Shown in pieces: positions 1 to 8,071 of a stretch of DNA of 64,000 nt (position 1 is the stretch's first letter; each line of letters begins with the position of its first letter). This DNA is from Asticcacaulis sp. AC402. Lineage in GTDB: Bacteria > Pseudomonadota > Alphaproteobacteria > Caulobacterales > Caulobacteraceae. Location: NCBI RefSeq assembly GCF_000495835.1, contig NZ_AWGC01000012.1, positions 124,001 through 188,000 of the forward strand, written 5' to 3'. The position numbers and the translations under genes were made by a program. Under the pieces are notes generated by a model. The model had not been told where the DNA came from, made no database searches, and saw only the letters and a list, made by a program, of their open reading frames with translations.

Positions 1-126
1 GCCGCGAAAGTCAGCCTCGTCCAGGCTGCGACGCTGGATCATCACCCCCCATGATCCATCGAGGATCAGGATGCGCTCTTTTGCCGCCTGTTTCAAGGCG
101 GCGATTCGGTTGGCTCGCGTGGTCAT
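1..126 (-). CDS. metH: Methionine synthase, N-terminal fragment (homocysteine-binding domain)
   Basis: Only the first 42 codons lie in the window; the gene runs off the left edge. The reading frame starts at the ATG complementary to 124-126, with GGAAG seven bases upstream, and contains [15 protein letters not shown], the first strand of the homocysteine S-methyltransferase barrel (LDGAMGTMIQ in most MetH). The enzyme transfers a methyl group from methyltetrahydrofolate through cobalamin to homocysteine. It begins 4 bp after the metallo-beta-lactamase stop and is the last visible gene of a minus-strand operon with metF, which supplies its substrate. The Ser-Trp and Val variants are, as far as I recall, usual in alphaproteobacteria that encode MetH as two polypeptides, but the split cannot be verified here. 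Confidence 0.85.
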   Translation of the reverse strand, partial: MTTRANRIAALKQAAKERILILDGSWGVMIQRRSLDEADFRG

Positions 127-130
127 GGTC

Positions 131-1006
131 TTACTTCCTTGCGGACTCCTGACGCGCCAGTTCGGCTTCAAAAGCGGCCCTGGACTGGGCAACGAACCGG
201 GGGAATTCTGTCGGATCGACAAAGGGCTGGGCCTTGTCTTCCGGGTATTTGATCGTCTTTTGTTTCAGATATTTGGCTTCCATATTGGCCACGGATGGAT
301 GACTGGTCAGCAAGATATCGACGTCAATGGTTTCCAGGCGATCAAAGGCGATGCGATAATCACGGACGATATGGGGATAGGCCTTGTTGTCGACCAGGAC
401 ATTGCCCGCCACGGTCATCGAACTGACAAACATCACGCGCCGCGGCTGGCCGTTGTCCAGTACCGTCATGGTCCAGCTCGTGGCGCCCTTGGTATGTCCG
501 GGCGTCAGGCGGGCCATCAGGGTCGAGTCGGCCAGGGTGATTGTGCCACCTTCGCCGACGATGCGATCGACCTTGACCGCCGGGAAGGTAGCCGGACCAT
601 TGGTATTGTCGCCGTCATGGGCGCCGGCCTCCAGGGCCGGCCGGTCGGGAATGCTGGCGACCAGTTCGGCGCCGGTACTGGCTTTCAGCCGGGCCAGCCC
701 GCCGACATGGTCATAATGGGCATGGGTTTCGACGATGTATTTGATATCTTTCAGATCGAAACCGAGTGTTTTGATATTGGCCTCGACCACGGCTGCGCCA
801 TCTTCCGTGGCACCGTCAATCAGCATATGGCCCTGATTGGTTGTGATCAGATAGACGCCGATGCCTTGCGTGCCGACATACCAGATGTTGTCAACAATAC
901 GGTAGGGCTCATGCGGGGCGCTCCACGAGGGGTCTTCGTCAGCCTGGGCGGCGGGCGACAAAAAGCTCAGACCGAAGGCGGCAAGGGCGAAGAATGCGGA
1001 TTTCAT
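131..1006 (-). CDS. Subclass B3 metallo-beta-lactamase-type hydrolase, secreted
   Basis: A 291-residue protein with a Sec signal peptide (residues 1-22, ending in AQA). It carries the full zinc site of the B3 class: [11 protein letters not shown] gives the HxHxDH ligands, [12 protein letters not shown] gives the third His of site 1, and LLTSHPS gives the last His. Length and arrangement fit periplasmic B3 enzymes such as CAU-1 and BJP-1, which hydrolyse penicillins, cephalosporins and carbapenems. It lies between metF (13 bp upstream) and metH (4 bp downstream) in one operon, so it is probably co-transcribed with methionine genes. Family and fold are clear; beta-lactam hydrolysis in this organism is inferred, and another periplasmic hydrolase activity is possible. 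Confidence 0.85.
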   Translation of the reverse strand: MKSAFFALAAFGLSFLSPAAQADEDPSWSAPHEPYRIVDNIWYVGTQGIGVYLITTNQGHMLIDGATEDGAAVVEANIKTLGFDLKDIKYIVETHAHYDHVGGLARLKASTGAELVASIPDRPALEAGAHDGDNTNGPATFPAVKVDRIVGEGGTITLADSTLMARLTPGHTKGATSWTMTVLDNGQPRRVMFVSSMTVAGNVLVDNKAYPHIVRDYRIAFDRLETIDVDILLTSHPSVANMEAKYLKQKTIKYPEDKAQPFVDPTEFPRFVAQSRAAFEAELARQESARK

Positions 1007-1019
1007 TTTGGCTCGGCCT

Positions 1020-1931
1020 TTATTGAGTGGCAGCTTTTAATCCAAGGATGCGACATATGGCAAAAACAAGGTCAGCACGGTTAAGCGTGTAAAAATGAAA
1101 GTTTTCGACACCCTCGCGTTCCAACTCCAAGCATAGCTCAACCGCTACCGCCGACGCCAGCAGCTTCCGCGTTTCGGCGTCGTCATCGAGGCCGTCGAAC
1201 AGCGATTCCAGCCATTGCGGGACCTGCGCCTCGCACGCTGCTGCCATGCGGCGCAGGCCCTTGAAGTTGGTCACCGGCATGATTCCCGGAGTCAGAACGA
1301 TGTCAATACCGGCGTCGAATACCGCATCGCGATAACGCAGATAGGTCTCCGGCTCAAAGAAGAACTGGCTGATGCCGCGCGTTGCGCCGGCATCGACCTT
1401 GGCGCGCAGAACGTCGAGATCGAAGTCCCGGCTGGGCGATTGCGGGTGCTTTTCAGGATAGACGCCGATACTGACCTCAAAATCTCCTATGCGGCGAATT
1501 GCGGCGGTCAACTCAGTGGCGTTCTGGTAGCCGTCAGCTCGCGGCGCATAGTCGCCCCAACCGGACGGGGGGTCGCCGCGCAGAGCCACGATATGGCGGA
1601 CCCCGGCGTCCCAGTACGCGTGGATAACTTCATCAACCTCATCGCGTGAAGCCTCGACACAGGTCAGGTGAGCGGCCGGCTTCAGACGCGTTTCGTCGAG
1701 TATGCGCTTGACAGTGCGGTGTGTGCGCTCACGTGTCGAACCGCCGGCGCCGTAGGTCACCGAGACGAAGTCAGGGTCGAGCGGTGCCAGGCGCGCGATC
1801 GAGGTCCACAGGGTCGATTCCATCTCCTCGTTCTTGGGCGGAAAGAATTCGAACGACACACGCATATGGCCGCTAGTCTGGCTGAGCGAGCGGGCAATGG
1901 GAGACAGTTTGGGGTTCAGGGCGGGGCTCAT
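1020..1931 (-). CDS. metF: Methylenetetrahydrofolate reductase
   Basis: A 303-residue FAD enzyme reducing 5,10-methylenetetrahydrofolate to 5-methyltetrahydrofolate, the methyl donor used by MetH. SFEFFPPKNEEME near the N-terminus contains the catalytic Glu, FVSVTYGAGGSTRERT and LRGDPP are FAD/folate-binding motifs, and the barrel ends with NFHFYTLNRADL, all hallmarks of MetF. The length matches bacterial MetF (about 295-310). Its start overlaps the stop of the upstream regulator by 4 bp (ATGA type), which indicates translational coupling. Confidence 0.97.
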   Translation of the reverse strand: MSPALNPKLSPIARSLSQTSGHMRVSFEFFPPKNEEMESTLWTSIARLAPLDPDFVSVTYGAGGSTRERTHRTVKRILDETRLKPAAHLTCVEASRDEVDEVIHAYWDAGVRHIVALRGDPPSGWGDYAPRADGYQNATELTAAIRRIGDFEVSIGVYPEKHPQSPSRDFDLDVLRAKVDAGATRGISQFFFEPETYLRYRDAVFDAGIDIVLTPGIMPVTNFKGLRRMAAACEAQVPQWLESLFDGLDDDAETRKLLASAVAVELCLELEREGVENFHFYTLNRADLVFAICRILGLKAATQ

Positions 1932-2893
1932 GGCGTTGCTATCTTCAGACAGGTCCAGATGGTGACGGTCAAACCGCCGGGCTTTTCAGGCTTCATATGG
2001 GAAATCGAACCGGCGATCAGGGCGGCGCTCTTTAACCAGGCATTCATGTCACTTTCGGCGATCCCGAGACGACGGTGGTTGTATTTTTCGCGCATGATTT
2101 CGAGCTCATGGTGGGCGAAGTCGACGATCAGCAACCGACCACCCGGTTTCAACAGCCTTGCCGCCTCGGCTACCGCCTGGCGCGGATCACCAAGGAAGTG
2201 CAGCACCTGGTGGACGACGATCAGGTCGGCACAGGCCGCCGGCAGGCGCGTGTCGCCGATATCGCCGTGGCGGAACTCGACCGATTCAAGCCCGGCCTCG
2301 TGGGTGCGCGCCCGGGCCAGGTTCAGCATATGCTGCGACAGGTCGACCCCGATGGCGGTCCTGGCCTGTGCGGCCAGCAAGGTCAGCATGCGGCCTGAAC
2401 CCGTCCCCAGATCGACCAGATGTTGGTAGGGTTGTTGACGCGCCAGCTCGACGACGACGGCCTCGACATCGGACTCGGCGATATAGTGGCTGCGTATCTC
2501 GTCCCATTGTGGCGCAATCGTCTCAAAGTAGCTTTCAGCTGACGCCCGACGCGCACCTCGTACGGCTTCCAGTTGGCGCAGGTCGCCGGCATGGGCGTCC
2601 CCCATCAGGCGCAGTATGGTCTCGACCAGCGGCTGCACCGCCGGCGCAGACGACAAGCGATAAAACACCCAGGCGCCGTCGGGGAAACGTTCGATAAGTC
2701 CGGCTTCTGTCATCAGCTTAAGGTGACGCGAAATGCGCGGCTGGCTCTGGCCCAGGATGGAGACCAACTCCATCACGGACAGCTCTTCGCGCGCCAGCAA
2801 CCGCAACAGGCGCAGACGAGTCGCCTCACCCGCCGCCTTAAGTGCGTCGAGCAAGCCGTCAAAATCAGCCAGAAGAGGGTATGCGCTGCTCAT
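1928..2893 (-). CDS. sahR: ArsR-family regulator fused to SAM-dependent methyltransferase (SahR-like)
   Basis: A 321-residue protein. Residues about 10-95 form an ArsR winged helix (SVMELVSILGQSQPRISRHL), but the metal-binding cysteines of SmtB/ArsR are absent. Residues about 130-320 form a class I methyltransferase-like domain with motif I VDLGTGSGRM and a post-core LLKPGGRLLIVDF. SahR regulators of proteobacteria have this architecture and sense S-adenosylhomocysteine to control methionine-cycle genes; being first in an operon with metF and metH fits. A longer frame with a TTG start at 2929 would run through the palindromic operator, so the ATG at 2893 is preferred; there is no clear Shine-Dalgarno and the message may be nearly leaderless. 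Ligand and targets are inferred. Confidence 0.85.
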   Translation of the reverse strand: MSSAYPLLADFDGLLDALKAAGEATRLRLLRLLAREELSVMELVSILGQSQPRISRHLKLMTEAGLIERFPDGAWVFYRLSSAPAVQPLVETILRLMGDAHAGDLRQLEAVRGARRASAESYFETIAPQWDEIRSHYIAESDVEAVVVELARQQPYQHLVDLGTGSGRMLTLLAAQARTAIGVDLSQHMLNLARARTHEAGLESVEFRHGDIGDTRLPAACADLIVVHQVLHFLGDPRQAVAEAARLLKPGGRLLIVDFAHHELEIMREKYNHRRLGIAESDMNAWLKSAALIAGSISHMKPEKPGGLTVTIWTCLKIATP

Positions 2894-2895
2894 AT

Positions 2896-2923
2896 AATCA
2901 TATAAAGATATCTTTATATGATT
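2896..2923. promoter_or_regulatory. Perfect 28-bp palindromic operator for the met operon
   Basis: Every base from 2896 to 2923 pairs with its symmetric partner. The core is ATAAAGATATCTTTAT, AT-rich in a GC-rich chromosome, and it ends two bases upstream of the regulator's ATG. ArsR-family dimers bind such palindromes at their own promoters, so this is the probable autoregulatory site. A binding site overlapping the promoter or start would give repression. Confidence 0.8.
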
Positions 2924-3060
2924 TTGCAAGCGCTTTTATCAAGAACAGCGATGTTTGGCCAGGCGATGTATCGACGGGCCACCTGCGTCAGCATAACACA
3001 TGGAAGTCAGGCGTCCTCGCGCGTATGATCATTCGGGGATAAAAAAGAACGGATTGAGGT

Positions 3061-3426
3061 ATGGCAAGGAACGGCATCAAACTGGGCACCGCCCTGTTGC
3101 GCGGCCTGAGCCGCAAATGTCCAAGCTGCGGCGAAGCTTGTGCTTTTCGTGGCTATCTCAAGGTGGTTGACACCTGCCCCCGTTGCGATACCCCCTTGAG
3201 CCTCTATCCGACCGATGACGGTCCAGCCTATTTGACCATGCTGATGGTCGGTCACCTCGTCATCGCGCCCGCCTTCATGCTCGGGATCATCGACCTGTAC
3301 TCGCCATCCGAACTGGCCATTGCCGGCGTCATATCCATGGGTGTCCTGACCCTGGCGCTGCTTCCGATCGTCAAAGGCGTCTTCCTGGGCCTGCTCTGGT
3401 ATCTGGGCCTGAAACACGCGCGGTAA
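3061..3426 (+). CDS. DUF983 membrane protein
   Basis: A 121-residue protein with two zinc-ribbon-like CxxC pairs at the N-terminus (KCPSCGEAC and CPRCDTPL) followed by two hydrophobic segments (about 58-80 and 85-112). This layout is characteristic of the DUF983 family of small inner-membrane proteins, whose function is unknown; some members sit near cytochrome oxidase genes, but no such context exists here. It is followed closely by the DUF1508 gene on the same strand. Confidence 0.85.
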   Translation: MARNGIKLGTALLRGLSRKCPSCGEACAFRGYLKVVDTCPRCDTPLSLYPTDDGPAYLTMLMVGHLVIAPAFMLGIIDLYSPSELAIAGVISMGVLTLALLPIVKGVFLGLLWYLGLKHAR

Positions 3427-3494
3427 TGGCTTGACTTGGTTCGCCAACAGGGCGAAATCAGACATCCGTTTCACGCAGTTCAAGGAATCGTGCC

Positions 3495-3677
3495 ATGGCC
3501 CACAAGTTTGAAATCCGTAAAAACAAGGCTGGCGAGTTCGTCGCCTATTTCGTTTACAACAGCGAAACTATCTTCTGGACCGAAGGCTATGCGTCCAAGG
3601 CGTCCGCCAAGAACGCCATCGAGTCGATCAAGAAGAACGGCCCCCCGGCCGAGACCGAAGACAAGACGGTTGACTGA
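3495..3677 (+). CDS. YegP-like DUF1508 protein
   Basis: A 60-residue protein with one DUF1508 unit: FEIRKNKAGEFVAYFVYNSE, then EGYASKASAKNAIESIKKN. The family forms small beta-beta-beta-alpha folds often found in tandem (YegP has two copies); this is a single-copy version. Biochemical role unknown, stress-linked in some species. The start is preceded by AAGGAA with good spacing, and a strong terminator follows eight bases after the stop. Confidence 0.88.
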   Translation: MAHKFEIRKNKAGEFVAYFVYNSETIFWTEGYASKASAKNAIESIKKNGPPAETEDKTVD

Positions 3678-3684
3678 GCTATTG

Positions 3685-3711
3685 AAAAGGCGCTCCTTCG
3701 GAGCGCCTTTT
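3685..3711. terminator. Bidirectional intrinsic terminator
   Basis: A hairpin with an 11-bp stem (AAAAGGCGCTC / GAGCGCCTTTT) and a C-TTC-G loop, with A and T tracts on the two sides. It lies between the convergent DUF1508 gene and the minus-strand gene ending at 3735 and can serve both. Confidence 0.85.
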
Positions 3712-3734
3712 CATCTTGTCTGCCTGGACAAGTC

Positions 3735-3992
3735 TCAGGCCATGTTGATTGCGTCCTGGATAAGCGCGATAGTGCCTTGCGACTCTTCGGTGCAGTCCAT
3801 CGAAAGCCGATCGATTTCTTCCTGAGCGAAGCTGCGCATGAGCAGCGCCGCCTGGGGCGACAGGGCCATCAGGGTCCGGGTCGAAGCGCGGGCCAGCGCC
3901 AGGGCGGCATCGCCGTCAACAAGATTGGCCGTGTCGCGTGCGACCGCCAATGCATACAGACGCGAGGCCACATTCGGGGAGGAATTAGCCAT
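3735..3992 (-). CDS. Small helical protein of unknown function
   Basis: An 85-residue protein starting MANSSPNVASRLYALAVARD, with alternating Ala/Leu-rich helices (DGDAALALARASTRTLMALS) and an acidic C-terminus; no cysteines, no signal peptide, no recognised domain. Codon use matches the neighbours. An AAAGAGA stretch four bases upstream favours the ATG at 3992; in-frame ATGs at 3995 and 4010 are alternatives. I do not recognise the family. Confidence 0.55.
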   Translation of the reverse strand: MANSSPNVASRLYALAVARDTANLVDGDAALALARASTRTLMALSPQAALLMRSFAQEEIDRLSMDCTEESQGTIALIQDAINMA

Positions 3993-4424
3993 CATTCTCT
4001 TTTTGCGCATGGGTTGAAAAACGAACTCGATACTCGAAAACGTCCCGGCACAATCGGCAAAAACACACGCCGGCCAAGAACAGAACGCTACGCTGGGTCT
4101 TATGTGTCTGGTATTATAGCTACGATTGTGACGAAACGGGGTCGATACCCGGTTACCGGTTTTTTGCAAAAAATTGTCATCTATTTGTAATTTCAGCATT
4201 AAGCGCGTCGGCGCCGCCAAATTCTATTAGAAATTTCGAATTTTCTGAATTTATTCTCATGACACCGCTATCAAAGCGGAAAAAATATCAGCTTTATGGA
4301 GAATTTATACAGTCAATCGAACCTTTGTTAGGTCAATAATGGCGAAATTACGGCGAAAACCGTACGCTCGCGTGACGATCGCAAAATGTAAACGCTTACA
4401 GCCGACCCGGTTTGCAAAAGCCTG
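3993..4424. other. AT-rich intergenic region without a supported gene
   Basis: About 430 bp, noticeably AT-richer than the surroundings (especially 4100-4330, with several A/T runs). It holds the upstream region of the small minus-strand gene. Open frames here lack coding-like third-position GC and recognisable domains. I see no RNA gene or clear operator. Confidence 0.5.
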
Positions 4425-4814
4425 TCATGTTCTGAACAAGCCGCCAATCAGCCCGCCCAATCCGTCCTTGCCACCCAGCACATCGCCCAGATTGTCGGGC
4501 AATTGCCCATTCGGCGTTAAACGGTTGATCACTTCCGGCAACAGGGCCGGCAGTTGCGCGGCATCAATGCCGAACCGGCCCGCCAGGTCCTGCACAGCGT
4601 CCGACCCCAGTACCGCCTGGAGCTGGTCTGCCGATACCGGGAGGTTCGCACCGGTGCTGATCCACGACTGGACAAGATCTCCGGCACCGCTTTGCTGGAA
4701 CTTCGCCACCATATCCTGGAGGCCGCCATTGCCGAGGGCACCCGCTGCCTGATTCAGCAGATCGCCGGCATTACCGCCCTGAAGCGCGCCCATTGCGTCG
4801 TCGAAAAGTCCCAT
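4425..4814 (-). CDS. YidB-like DUF937 protein
   Basis: A 129-residue protein starting MGLFDDAMGALQGGNAGDLL, rich in Gly, Gln and Leu with regularly spaced small helices (LVQSWISTGANLPVSADQL, then LPALLPEVINRLTPNGQLP) and a Gly-rich tail GGKDGLGGLIGGLF. This matches the YidB/DUF937 family of unknown function. A longer frame upstream to 4910 would cross the ppa terminator, so the internal ATG at 4814 is chosen. Confidence 0.85.
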   Translation of the reverse strand: MGLFDDAMGALQGGNAGDLLNQAAGALGNGGLQDMVAKFQQSGAGDLVQSWISTGANLPVSADQLQAVLGSDAVQDLAGRFGIDAAQLPALLPEVINRLTPNGQLPDNLGDVLGGKDGLGGLIGGLFRT

Positions 4815-4879
4815 AGCCCTATCCCATTGCTGTCCACTGTGCGCAGTTAAAGACCAGAACCGGCGCCAAAACAACCAAA

Positions 4880-4902
4880 AGCCCGGCCGCTCGGGCCGGG
4901 CT
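4880..4902 (-). terminator. Intrinsic terminator downstream of ppa
   Basis: The hairpin AGCCCGGCC / GGCCGGGCT with a short GCTC loop is followed on the minus strand by TTTTGGTTGTTTT, 27 bp after the ppa stop. Confidence 0.85.
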
Positions 4903-4928
4903 TGCATCAAGATAAATTGATTGCGTTG

Positions 4929-5465
4929 TCAGCCGATCTTCTGGGCCAGTCTTTCCTGGCCATCGCGGATCAGCTGCGCCGCGGCATCGGGTTCGACCCA
5001 GCCAATGACCTTGGTTGATTTGTTCTTTTCCAGGTCTTTGTAGTGGGCAAAAAAGTGCGTGATGGTTTCAATCAGGATCGTCGGCATCTGGCGATAGCTG
5101 GCAACATTAGTATAGTAGGGGTGCAGCTTGTCGACCGGCACCGCCAGGATCTTCTCGTCGCGGCCGGCTTCATCTTCCATGACAAGGGCGCCTATCGGTC
5201 GCGAACGGATGACTACGCCCGGATAGACTGGCGTTGGACCGACGACCAGGATATCGCACGGATCGCCGTCATCGGCGAGCGTGTGAGGAATAAAGCCGTA
5301 ATTGCCGGGATAGTACATCGAGGTATAAAGGAAACGATCGACGAACAGAGCGCCGGAGTCCTTGTCCATTTCGTACTTCACCGGCATACCGCCTTGCGGA
5401 ATCTCGATAACGGCGTGGACGTCCCAGGGCGCATTCGGGCCCACGGAAATTTTGTCGATATTCAT
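4929..5465 (-). CDS. ppa: Inorganic pyrophosphatase
   Basis: A 178-residue family I pyrophosphatase that hydrolyses pyrophosphate to phosphate in the cytoplasm, pulling biosynthetic reactions forward. The signature DDGDPCDILVVG contributes the Mg-coordinating aspartates; KYEMDKDSG, FVDRFLYTSMYYPGNYGFIP and the C-terminal KVIGWVEPDAA are typical. Size matches bacterial Ppa (about 175). The frame is open for 39 more codons upstream, but the family starts near MNIDKISVG, so ATG 5465 is taken. Confidence 0.97.
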   Translation of the reverse strand: MNIDKISVGPNAPWDVHAVIEIPQGGMPVKYEMDKDSGALFVDRFLYTSMYYPGNYGFIPHTLADDGDPCDILVVGPTPVYPGVVIRSRPIGALVMEDEAGRDEKILAVPVDKLHPYYTNVASYRQMPTILIETITHFFAHYKDLEKNKSTKVIGWVEPDAAAQLIRDGQERLAQKIG

Positions 5466-5658
5466 TTTACTCACATGTGAGGAAGCAAAGTAGTGGGGAG
5501 GAAAGCGAAAAGTTGCGCTTTCATAAGAGGTTGAAACCTTTCGCACAAGCGAAGAAACCAGCCAAACCGGAACCTTCGTCACATTTTGCGTAACAGTCCG
5601 TTACAGGGGGACAGGCGACTCACCCTATGCATGAATTTCCAATGTTAACGAGAGCACC

Positions 5659-6465
5659 ATGTCCGTCCTGACCGCCCTGCTGCACGCCATCAGCGAAAAT
5701 CCGCTGGACACCTTCGCCCTGATTGTCTTCTTCTTTTTCTGGCTGGGCTATGAACCCTTCCTGCAGAAGATTTCCAAAAAGTCGGGCTTTATCATCAAGG
5801 ACCTGAGCATCGTTCGCGCCGCCTGGATGCGCGAAGCGACCCTGCGTGAGATCAAGTTGTTCGACTCCAACCTGATGGCCCACGCCGTGAATTCTGCCGC
5901 CAACTTCTCGTCGGCCAACCTTCTGCTGATTGCCGCCGTCGGTGGTGTCCTGTTCAGCGGCCAGATTCCGCTGACCACCGTGAAGAACTTCGGCTTTGAT
6001 GTCTCGACCATGCTGCTGTTCCAGATGAAACTGGGCTTGATCGTCACCTGCCTGGTCCGCGGCCTGCTCGATTTTATCTGGGCAACACGTCAGATGAACT
6101 ACACCGCGGCCGCCTTCGGCTCCCTGCCCGAAAACATGGACGAAGGTACCGCGCGCGAGTTTGCCGCCGCGCTCAGCAATATCGTCGAACCGGCCATGTC
6201 GAGCTTTTCTCAGGGGGTGCGCGGTTACTACTTCGCCCTGGCCTCGGCCGCCTGGCTTTTCGGGCCGATACCCCTGTTGCTGTCGGGCCTGGGCGCAATC
6301 ATCTTGCTGGGTTGGCGCCAGTCGCGATCACAGTCGGCGCGCGGAATCCGGCGCCTTCGCGAACTGCTGGAGGCGCATCCCTATCCGACCATGCCACGCG
6401 AGTTCAATGCTGCGCCTGCGCAAAATTTGGATAAAAATGCCGCGCCGCACAATACGCAAGCGTGA
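5659..6465 (+). CDS. DUF599 family membrane protein
   Basis: A 268-residue protein with four hydrophobic segments (about 17-35, 87-108, 127-150, 205-235) and the motif VRAAWMREATLREIKLFDSNLM, typical of DUF599. The family is conserved in proteobacteria and lacks an assigned function. It stands alone, divergent from ppa, and ends before a strong terminator. The C-terminal 40 residues are hydrophilic and probably cytoplasmic. Confidence 0.82.
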   Translation: MSVLTALLHAISENPLDTFALIVFFFFWLGYEPFLQKISKKSGFIIKDLSIVRAAWMREATLREIKLFDSNLMAHAVNSAANFSSANLLLIAAVGGVLFSGQIPLTTVKNFGFDVSTMLLFQMKLGLIVTCLVRGLLDFIWATRQMNYTAAAFGSLPENMDEGTAREFAAALSNIVEPAMSSFSQGVRGYYFALASAAWLFGPIPLLLSGLGAIILLGWRQSRSQSARGIRRLRELLEAHPYPTMPREFNAAPAQNLDKNAAPHNTQA

Positions 6466-6635
6466 GTGTTCGGAAGCACGTCATAGAAAAGCCCTGATCT
6501 TTTCCGCGATTGTAACGATACGTGATCATGCGAATTCTATTTTCGACTTGCTTTATTTTGCACCGCAACCTATTTTGCAGGTGTTCGGTGCTCCGGCATC
6601 GATGCCCTTCCTGGGCGTTTCCTCCCTGTAAACTT

Positions 6636-6665
6636 GGCCGCGCTGTTAAGCGCGGCCTTTTTTTT
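6636..6665 (+). terminator. Intrinsic terminator
   Basis: The perfect 8-bp stem GGCCGCGC / GCGCGGCC with a 6-nt TGTTAA loop is followed by eight T residues, 170 bp after the DUF599 gene. The sequence between has no supported gene. Confidence 0.9.
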
Positions 6666-6751
6666 CGTGATCCCGGCGTCAAAATTGTAATCGATTTCAA
6701 TTGGTTTCAGAGTTTTTCAGCCAGCACGGGACGCTGTGCCCTATATCAACC

Positions 6752-7615
6752 CTATGCCGGTGCCCAGGATTGCAATCTTTCCTGCACATCGCGCAGTTGC
6801 TTGGGGGTCCAGGTTTCCTCCAACCGCTCCATCTTGCGTTGGGCCGCACCACGTCCCCTTCGGGCGGCGCTGGCGTACCAGAAATAGGCCTGCTCGCGTG
6901 ACGCCAGTTCACCGGTGGCGCTGAGAAAATTGTCGCCGACCCGCTCCAGGGCCTCGGGATCGCCGGCAGTGGCGGCGGCCCGGAACAGCCGGGCGGCCGT
7001 GACCGGATCGGGCTTGCCGCGGATACCCGACAGGTACAGTTCGGCCAGGAACTTGATCGACGGAGCGTGGCCGCGATTGGCGGCGGCTTCGAGATAGTCC
7101 ATCGCCGTGTGCAGATCGGTGATACAGCCCAGGCCGAACCGCAGCTGATAACCGGCAAAGGCCAGGCCGTTGAGGTCCCCGGCACTGGCTGCGGCGAGAT
7201 TGTAACGGAAGGCGTTGTGATAGGCGCGATCGGCCGTTTGCGGTATGTTGAGGGGATGGTGGCCGCGGCTGTGGATTTCGGCGATCTTCAGCCAGGCATA
7301 ACCGTCGCCGCGCGTGGCATCGCGTCGATAGATGTACAGTGCCGCGTCGAGAAACGACAGCGCCACTTCCCGATTGTACGGCGCGCCGCCAGTGCCTTTT
7401 TCCAGCATGTCGGCGCAGGCGACACAGGCCCTGGCGTCACCGCGACGGGCCAGACGGCGCTTGTACTGAAACGGAGTCAGAGGGCGCGACCAGTCGAGCT
7501 GGTGGCCGATCAGGTCGCGGGCCATGAACCACACGACGGCTGTGGTTATGACCACGAGGCCGACCAACAGGTAGATCGGTTTCATATCGGAAAAGACAGC
7601 CGCCGGATCTTGCAT
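6752..7615 (-). CDS. Membrane-anchored Sel1-repeat protein
   Basis: A 287-residue protein with one N-terminal transmembrane segment (YLLVGLVVITTAVVWFMA, about 14-32) and at least four degenerate Sel1-like repeats (for example AMDYLEAAANRGHAPSIKFL and AARLFRAAATAGDPEALERV). Sel1 repeats form alpha-solenoids that scaffold protein complexes; the repeats here should be periplasmic, given the short basic tail before the helix is weakly defined. The methionine at 7585 is an alternative start. It is one of four Sel1-type genes within 9 kb. Confidence 0.75.
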   Translation of the reverse strand: MQDPAAVFSDMKPIYLLVGLVVITTAVVWFMARDLIGHQLDWSRPLTPFQYKRRLARRGDARACVACADMLEKGTGGAPYNREVALSFLDAALYIYRRDATRGDGYAWLKIAEIHSRGHHPLNIPQTADRAYHNAFRYNLAAASAGDLNGLAFAGYQLRFGLGCITDLHTAMDYLEAAANRGHAPSIKFLAELYLSGIRGKPDPVTAARLFRAAATAGDPEALERVGDNFLSATGELASREQAYFWYASAARRGRGAAQRKMERLEETWTPKQLRDVQERLQSWAPA

Positions 7616-7731
7616 GTCCTACCGGTTAGGCTGAGCGATGAAAAGTTTCGCGACGGAACTTCCCCAAACCTGGTAAAAAAGGCCTAAATCGCGCCGCAAA
7701 GCGGGTCTAGCGTCAGGATAACGGAGGGGAA

Positions 7732-8019
7732 ATGGGGTTACCGGCAAAACTGGCGATGGTGACGGCGGGGTCGGCGGTGATCGACCAGGCGCTGGCGGCT
7801 TTGCCCCAGAGCTTGAAAACCCTGGCCGAGGCCGATATGTCCTTCAGCAAGGGCACGCGACCGGCTACATTCCACACCAATTGTATACGGATGCCCAAGA
7901 CCAAAGACAGTTCCGGCTATGTGATGCCGGTGACCACCGCCACCTGTAGCGACAGCCCGACCTGGCGGACAGGCTGGCCCGGTGTGTCTGTGGTGGCGAA
8001 ACCAGTTACCGCCGGCTGA
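7732..8019 (+). CDS. Small protein of unknown function upstream of the SIMPL genes, possibly frameshifted
   Basis: A 95-residue frame with a strong ribosome-binding site (GGAGGGG four bases before ATG) and strongly GC-biased third positions, so it is probably genuinely coded. I recognise no domain; it contains two Cys (HTNCIR, TATCSD). After the TGA at 8017 the alternative +2 frame reads on with codon-like content (CGGETSYRRLKGQWHR) to a TGA at 8072-8074 that overlaps the ATG of the next gene. That suggests either a programmed or accidental frameshift near 7950-8000, or a coincidence. Confidence 0.5.
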   Translation: MGLPAKLAMVTAGSAVIDQALAALPQSLKTLAEADMSFSKGTRPATFHTNCIRMPKTKDSSGYVMPVTTATCSDSPTWRTGWPGVSVVAKPVTAG

Positions 8020-8071
8020 AAGGCCAGTGGCACCGTACCGGTACCTACGAACGAATTGATGGGAGGACTTT

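Noticed and set aside
2894-2929. TTG start that would lengthen the ArsR-methyltransferase regulator
   Set aside because: The added residues would be encoded by the palindromic operator, and the family starts near the internal Met.
6686-6697. Second LacI-type operator (GTAATCGATTTC)
   Set aside because: One half-site mismatch, and it lies between a terminator and the 3' end of a gene rather than in a promoter.
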